Assembly (NCBI RefSeq): GCF_030412965.1
Contig: NZ_JAUHJQ010000001.1
Location: 770,060-834,059 of the forward strand
Direction: 5' to 3'
DNA length: 64,000 bases
Source: Nocardioides oceani
GTDB lineage: Bacteria; Actinomycetota; Actinomycetes; Propionibacteriales; Nocardioidaceae
Shown here: positions 59,517 to 64,000 of the stretch, piece after piece
How positions within the stretch are numbered: position 1 is the stretch's first letter
Layout of the letters: the number at the start of each line of letters is the position of its first letter
Notes under the pieces: generated by a model
What the model was told of the DNA's origin: nothing
Seen by the model: only the letters and a program-made list of their open reading frames with translations
Databases searched by the model: none
Made by a program: the position numbers and the translations under genes

Positions 59517-60616
59517 TGCCGGCGCAGCCGATCGAGCTGGGTGCGGGCCTTGCGCAGCAGCGCCTGGTCGGGGTCGTGGCGGCGCGCGGCCTCGCGGGTC
59601 ATCGCCCCGAGGGCGTCGAGCGCGACGACCAGCTGCTGCTTGGGCGGCACCCGGTCGGGGTCGCGCCACGGCTCGTCCGGCGGCGGTCCCGGGCGGAGCT
59701 CCTCGAGGTCACCGACCACGTGGACGCCGGACTCGCGGACCCAGTCGATCCAGCGCTGGGCCTGCTCGTCGGCCCAGGGGTACATCTCCGGGGGCAGCCG
59801 CACCGGGGCCGAGGTCCGCCCGACGAGCGCCTCCTGGGCGAGCATCTCGCGGATCAGCTCGTCGTACGCCGCCTCCCGCCGCGTCGCGCGGTCCATCCGC
59901 CGGTTGAGCCGGCGCACGACCTGGGTCTCGGTGATCCCGAGGGACTGGTTGGCGCGGTCGCTGTCGCGGGGCGCCCACGCGGGGTCGATGTCGAGCGCGC
60001 GGCAGAACCGCAGCCACAGCTCGTCGCTGCGCTCCTGCACCACGCGCCGCGGCGGCACCGTGACCAGGTGGATCCGCTCCGGCGGCAGGTCCGCGCCCCA
60101 CCTGCCCAGCACGGTGGGCAAGTCGAAGGCGCGGGAGAACCACGGCCGGCCCTCGCGGGTGCGGGCGAGGTAGCGCCGGTAGCTCCACTTGCGGCCCTGC
60201 TTGATGCTCTCCTGCCACGCGGCCGGCACCTGCCGGGCCAGGTCGCGGGCGCTGTAGACGACGTGCAGCTCGGTGCCGGGCCCGCCGAGGTCGCGCTTGG
60301 CGCGGGCGATCTGGGCCGGCCCGGCCGGCGCGAGGATCTCGTGGCTGACCACGACCGTCCCGGACGTGCGGCGCACCTTGCGCACGAGCGCGTCCCAGGC
60401 GCCCTCGGCGTGACCGGGGGCGCCGCCCCAGTCCTGGCCGAGCAGGTCGAGCGCGGCCCGGAAGTGGAAGAGGGCCGGCGTGACCAGCGGCGAGCCGGTC
60501 GGCACGTGCACGCCGTGCTTGGCGAGCAGCCGGGCGTTGAGGGTCAGCCGGTCCTGGACGTACGTCGTGCCGGTCTTCGGCGCCCCGACGTGGAGGTAGA
60601 CGCGGCGGGTGCTCAC
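59513..60616 (-). CDS. Sulfotransferase family protein
   Basis: 367 residues. PAPS loop VGAPKTGTTYVQDRLTLNAR near residues 10-29 and the second motif LHVVYSARDLARQVPAAWQE. Overall about the same layout as the gene at 57.2 kb, with AQRWIDWVRESGVHVVGDLEEL at the C-terminal end. GTG start at 60616 overlaps the HMG-CoA lyase stop (GTGA). Its translational coupling to a leucine-catabolism gene is unexpected. Confidence 0.84.
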   Translation of the reverse strand: MSTRRVYLHVGAPKTGTTYVQDRLTLNARLLAKHGVHVPTGSPLVTPALFHFRAALDLLGQDWGGAPGHAEGAWDALVRKVRRTSGTVVVSHEILAPAGPAQIARAKRDLGGPGTELHVVYSARDLARQVPAAWQESIKQGRKWSYRRYLARTREGRPWFSRAFDLPTVLGRWGADLPPERIHLVTVPPRRVVQERSDELWLRFCRALDIDPAWAPRDSDRANQSLGITETQVVRRLNRRMDRATRREAAYDELIREMLAQEALVGRTSAPVRLPPEMYPWADEQAQRWIDWVRESGVHVVGDLEELRPGPPPDEPWRDPDRVPPKQQLVVALDALGAMTREAARRHDPDQALLRKARTQLDRLRRQ

Positions 60617-61560
60617 GACCCCGATCCTGCCAGGGCCCGGACGACCGCGGACGGGCTGGGCCGCCCGAGCTGCCGCGCCATCCACGCGCTCGTGGCGACG
60701 ACCGCGTCGAGGTCGACCCCGGCCGGGTCCCCCGTGCCGATGCCGAGCCCGCGCAGCATCCACAGCAGGTCCTCGGTGGCGAGGTTGCCGGTGGCGCTTT
60801 CGGCGTACGGGCAGCCGCCCAGCCCGCCGGCGCTGGCGTCGAAGGTCGTGATGCCGGCCTGGAGGGCGGCGTAGGTGTTGGCCAGCGCCTGGCCGTAGGT
60901 GTCGTGGAAGTGCATCGCGAGCCGGTCCGGGCCGACGCCCGCCGCGGCGAACGCCGCCACCAGGTCGCCGACCTGACCGGCCGTGCCGACGCCGATGGTG
61001 TCGCCGAGGCTGAGCTGACCGGCGCCGAGGTCGAGCAGCCGGCGACCGGCCGTGACGACCTGCTCGACGGGCACGGCGCCCTCCCACGGGTCGCCGAAGC
61101 ACATCGAGAGGTAGGCCCGGACCTGCATGCCGGCGTCGCGGGCGCGCCGAACCGTCGGCTCGAACATCGCGAACTGCTCGTCGAGGGAGCGGTTGAGGTT
61201 GCGCTGGGCGAAGGTCTCGGTGGCCGAGCCGAAGATCGCGACGTGGCGGCAGCCCAGCTCCAGCGCGCGGTCCAGCCCGCGGTCGTTGGGGACCAGGACG
61301 GGCAGGTCGCGGGCGCGATCCCCGATCCGGTCGACCAGGAGCTCGAGCAGCTCGGCGGCATCGGCGAGCTGCGGCACCCAGCGGGGGTGGACGAAGCTGG
61401 TCGCCTCGACCACCGGGAGGCCGGCGGCCAGGAGCCGCTCGACGAACTCCGCCTTCACGTCGGTCGGCACCCGGCCTGCCTCGTTCTGCAGGCCGTCGCG
61501 CGGGCCGACCTCGTAGACGGTGACGTGCTCGGGGAGCTGCGGCGTCGGTGCGGTGGTCAT
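60613..61560 (-). CDS. Hydroxymethylglutaryl-CoA lyase
   Basis: 315 residues. Splits HMG-CoA to acetoacetate and acetyl-CoA, the last step of leucine breakdown. TIM-barrel motifs VGPRDGLQNE (N-terminal Arg/Asp for catalysis), MHFHDTYGQALANTY, and the signature with the active Cys GGLGGCPYAESATGN. ATG at 61560 overlaps the MCC alpha stop (ATGA). Confidence 0.95.
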   Translation of the reverse strand: MTTAPTPQLPEHVTVYEVGPRDGLQNEAGRVPTDVKAEFVERLLAAGLPVVEATSFVHPRWVPQLADAAELLELLVDRIGDRARDLPVLVPNDRGLDRALELGCRHVAIFGSATETFAQRNLNRSLDEQFAMFEPTVRRARDAGMQVRAYLSMCFGDPWEGAVPVEQVVTAGRRLLDLGAGQLSLGDTIGVGTAGQVGDLVAAFAAAGVGPDRLAMHFHDTYGQALANTYAALQAGITTFDASAGGLGGCPYAESATGNLATEDLLWMLRGLGIGTGDPAGVDLDAVVATSAWMARQLGRPSPSAVVRALAGSGS

Positions 61561-63470
61561 GCCTGGTCGGTACCCGTCACCTCGAACAGGCGCGCGCCGA
61601 GCGCGACCTGCCGGCCCGCCACCGCGTCGACCGCGGTGACCGTGCCGTCGTACGGCGCGGTGAGGGCGAACTCCATCTTCATCGCCTCCAGCGCCCCGAG
61701 CACCTCCCCGGCCGTCACCTGCTGGCCCTCGGTCACGCGTACGTCGAGCACGGTGCCCGGCATCGGGGCGGCGACGGTCCCGTCGCCCGCGGCGGCGCCG
61801 GAGTCCGCGGTGACGTCGGGCCGGGTGAAGACGTGCCGCTGGCCGTCGAGGACCACCTCGACGGTGTGCGCCTGCGCGTCGACGACCGCCCGGCGGCGGC
61901 GCCCCTCGACCTCGAGGACGACGACGTGCCGCTGCGCGCCGACCGCGGTCACCGGCACGCCGTCGACGGTGCCGGCCGCGCCGATCCGGGCGTGCTCGAC
62001 GACGACTGGGCGGTCCAGCTCGACCACGACGGGGGCTGGCGGCCCGGCGAGCCGCCAGCCGTCGGCCTGGAACGGGTGCGGGTCCCCGCCGACGCCCGGG
62101 GAGAGCAGGAACGCCGAGGTCCACGCCGCGAACAGCCGGGCCTCGTCGTCGCCGGGAGCCGGGACCTCGTGACGGTCCAGCCAGGCGGTGTCGATCGTGG
62201 CGTCGCGGAAGTCCTCGCCCGCCACCAGCGCGCGGAGGAAGCCGGTGTTGGTGGTCAGCCCGGTCACCGCGGTCTCGTCGAGCGCGCGCAGCAGCGCCAG
62301 CCGCGCGGACTCGCGGTCGGGCCCGTGGGCGATGACCTTGCCGAGCATGGGGTCGTACGCCGTCGAGACGACCTGCCCGCTCTCCAGCGCGTGGTCGACG
62401 CGGATGCCCGGGCCGGTCGGCCACCGGACGATGTCGGCACGGCCGGCCTGGGGCAGGAAGCCGCCGAACGCGTCCTCGGCGTACACCCGGGCCTCGATGG
62501 CGTGGCCGGACGCCGCGAACGGGCCGAGCCCGTCGAGGCGGCCACCTGCCGCGACGAGCAGCTGCAGCTCCACCAGGTCGACGCCGTGCACGAGCTCCGT
62601 GACGGGGTGCTCCACCTGGAGCCGGGTGTTCATCTCGAGGAACCAGAACTCGCCGGTGTCGGCGTCGAGCAGCAGCTCGACGGTGCCGGCGCCGACGTAC
62701 CCCACCTGGGTCGTCAGCGCGACCGCGGCGGCCGCGACCTCCGCCCGCGTGGTCTCGTCGAGGGTGGGGGCGGGCGCCTCCTCGAGCACCTTCTGGTGCC
62801 GGCGCTGGGTCGAGCAGTCCCGCTCGCCGAAGGACAGCACGGTGCCGTGGGTGTCGCCGACGACCTGCACCTCGATGTGGCGGCCGCGCTCGACGTACCG
62901 CTCGACCAACAGGGTGTCGTCGCCGAACGCGCTCGCCGCCTCCCGCGCCGCGGCGGCCCGGGCCTCGGGCAGCTCCGAGGCCGAGCGGACCACGCGCATG
63001 CCCTTGCCGCCGCCTCCGGCCGCGGCCTTGACCAGGACGGGGTAGGCGAGGGTGGCGGGGTCTGCCTCGAGGGAGTACGACGGCACGACCGGCACGCCCG
63101 CGGCCACCGCGACGTCGCGGGCCAGGTCCTTGCGGCCCATCTGCTCCATGACCCGGGCGCTCGGGCCGACCAGGGCGATCCCGGCCGCCTCGAGGGCGGC
63201 CGCGAAGGCGGACCGCTCGGAGAGGAAGCCGTAGCCGGGGTGGACCGCGTCCGCGCCGGCCGCGACAGCGGCCGCGACGACCGCGTCGACGTCGAGGTAG
63301 CTGCCCACGCGGACCGCGTCGTCGGCCGCACGCACGTGCGGCGCGGTGGCGTCGAGGTCGGTGTGGATCGCCACCGTGCGGATGCCGAGGCGGGCCGCGG
63401 TCCGGAAGACGCGCAGCGCGATCTCGCCGCGGTTGGCGACGAGCAGGGTGCGGATGTCCATCGCGTTCAC
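61557..63470 (-). CDS. Methylcrotonyl-CoA (acyl-CoA) carboxylase alpha subunit, biotin carboxylase plus biotin carrier
   Basis: About 637 residues. Biotin carboxylase domain with [12 protein letters not shown], the ATP-grasp glycine loop [12 protein letters not shown], and [14 protein letters not shown]; a middle linker; then a C-terminal biotinyl domain with the biotin Lys in LEAMKMEF. The GTG at 63470 overlaps the beta-subunit stop as GTGA, in keeping with every other junction of this operon; the ATG at 63461 three codons later is also possible. With the beta subunit it carboxylates 3-methylcrotonyl-CoA in leucine catabolism. Confidence 0.93.
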   Translation of the reverse strand: MNAMDIRTLLVANRGEIALRVFRTAARLGIRTVAIHTDLDATAPHVRAADDAVRVGSYLDVDAVVAAAVAAGADAVHPGYGFLSERSAFAAALEAAGIALVGPSARVMEQMGRKDLARDVAVAAGVPVVPSYSLEADPATLAYPVLVKAAAGGGGKGMRVVRSASELPEARAAAAREAASAFGDDTLLVERYVERGRHIEVQVVGDTHGTVLSFGERDCSTQRRHQKVLEEAPAPTLDETTRAEVAAAAVALTTQVGYVGAGTVELLLDADTGEFWFLEMNTRLQVEHPVTELVHGVDLVELQLLVAAGGRLDGLGPFAASGHAIEARVYAEDAFGGFLPQAGRADIVRWPTGPGIRVDHALESGQVVSTAYDPMLGKVIAHGPDRESARLALLRALDETAVTGLTTNTGFLRALVAGEDFRDATIDTAWLDRHEVPAPGDDEARLFAAWTSAFLLSPGVGGDPHPFQADGWRLAGPPAPVVVELDRPVVVEHARIGAAGTVDGVPVTAVGAQRHVVVLEVEGRRRRAVVDAQAHTVEVVLDGQRHVFTRPDVTADSGAAAGDGTVAAPMPGTVLDVRVTEGQQVTAGEVLGALEAMKMEFALTAPYDGTVTAVDAVAGRQVALGARLFEVTGTDQA

Positions 63471-64000
63471 ATCCTGAAGATGCCGTAGGAGGGCGCCGGG
63501 ATCGGGGCGTGCGCGGCGGCCGCGAGGCCCATGCCGAGCACCCGGCGGGTGTCGACCGGGTCGATGACGCCGTCGTCCCAGAGGCGGGCGGTGGCGTAGT
63601 AGGGCGAGCCCTGGGTCTCGTACTGCTCGCGGATCGGCGCCTTGAAGTCGTCGTCCTCCGGCCTCCCGGCGACCGTGGCCAGCACCGACGCGGCCTGCTC
63701 GCCGCCCATGACCGAGATCCGCGCGTTGGGCCACATCCACAGGAACCGCGGGTCGTAGGCCCGCCCGCACATGCCGTAGTTGCCGGCGCCGAAGGAGCCG
63801 CCGATGACGACGGTGAGCTTCGGGACGACCGAGCACGCGACCGCGGTGACGAGCTTGGCGCCGTCGCGGGCGATCCCCTTGTTCTCGTACTCCCGGCCCA
63901 CCATGAAGCCGGAGATGTTCTGCAGGAACACCAGCGGGATCCCGCGCTGGTTGCACAGCTCGATGAAGTGCGCGCCCTTGAGCGCCGACTCGCCGAAGAG
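63467..64000 (-). CDS. Acyl-CoA carboxylase beta (carboxyltransferase) subunit, N-terminus outside window
   Basis: 178 C-terminal codons visible; the gene enters from beyond base 64000. Crotonase-fold carboxyltransferase motifs include [41 protein letters not shown] and [13 protein letters not shown], which fit methylcrotonyl-CoA carboxylase beta. The final [16 protein letters not shown] is typical of the family. TGA at 63467 overlaps the alpha-subunit start. Confidence 0.93.
   Translation of the reverse strand, partial: LFGESALKGAHFIELCNQRGIPLVFLQNISGFMVGREYENKGIARDGAKLVTAVACSVVPKLTVVIGGSFGAGNYGMCGRAYDPRFLWMWPNARISVMGGEQAASVLATVAGRPEDDDFKAPIREQYETQGSPYYATARLWDDGVIDPVDTRRVLGMGLAAAAHAPIPAPSYGIFRM

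Overview
The window is a GC-rich actinobacterial chromosome segment. Many genes use GTG starts and successive genes are often joined by 4-base GTGA or ATGA overlaps. Bpa (proteasome activator), GTP-type PEP carboxykinase, a DUF5926 SEC-C protein, a PAP2-diacylglycerol kinase fusion, and sulfotransferase and single-domain biotin-carrier genes of this kind point to a nocardioform, most likely Nocardioides or a close relative. That is an inference from protein style, not from a database match. There is no phage, transposon, integrase or CRISPR array; three tRNA genes lie in the middle.

Region 1 (1-10.8 kb, minus strand) is an elaborate phosphate-uptake locus: pstC, pstA, a membrane-tethered PstS, an 866-residue exported PstS-like protein, a sortase-fold protein without its catalytic His and Cys, a second PstS carrying two Ig-like domains, pstB, and a lytic transglycosylase leaving the window. 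A PHO-box-like array of GTTC units on an 11-base lattice lies upstream of pstC. Region 2 (10.8-17 kb) holds TerC behind a probable manganese riboswitch whose downstream hairpin hides the ribosome site, a class III cyclase, an orphan receiver, an FAD dehydrogenase, a HAD phosphatase, a hydrolase and a 23-residue membrane peptide.

Region 3 (17-28.6 kb) is catabolic and regulatory: TetR facing a P450 across an operator, an exported alpha/beta hydrolase, a two-subunit CoA-transferase facing IclR, and a PucR-type regulator facing a flavin monooxygenase, SDR, MFS and TauE/SafE operon. Region 4 (28.6-34.1 kb) has tRNA-Arg, pckG, and a LuxR-type regulator convergent with a gene for a 44-residue secreted peptide precursor. 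That pair is a strong candidate for an undescribed peptide-signalling module. Two tRNA-Ser genes and a small biotin carrier follow.

Region 5 (34-50 kb) is mostly housekeeping: nitrilase-family amidase, mobA, quinone oxidoreductase, bpa, HAD phosphatases, serS, PAP2-lipid kinase, prephenate dehydratase, GDT1-type Mn/Ca transporter, arginine deiminase, and a cNMP-binding protein next to an adenylate cyclase. Region 6 (50-64 kb) has a GDPD, an AAA ATPase with an 18-base palindrome upstream, a Fpg/Nei glycosylase, a DUF4396 protein and a rhodanese diverging from a CsoR-type operator, a nested palindrome, a lipoprotein, aat, EcsC, and a minus-strand operon. The operon joins leucine catabolism (MCC beta, MCC alpha with biotin domain, HMG-CoA lyase) by 4-base overlaps to two sulfotransferases flanking a P-loop-less relative.
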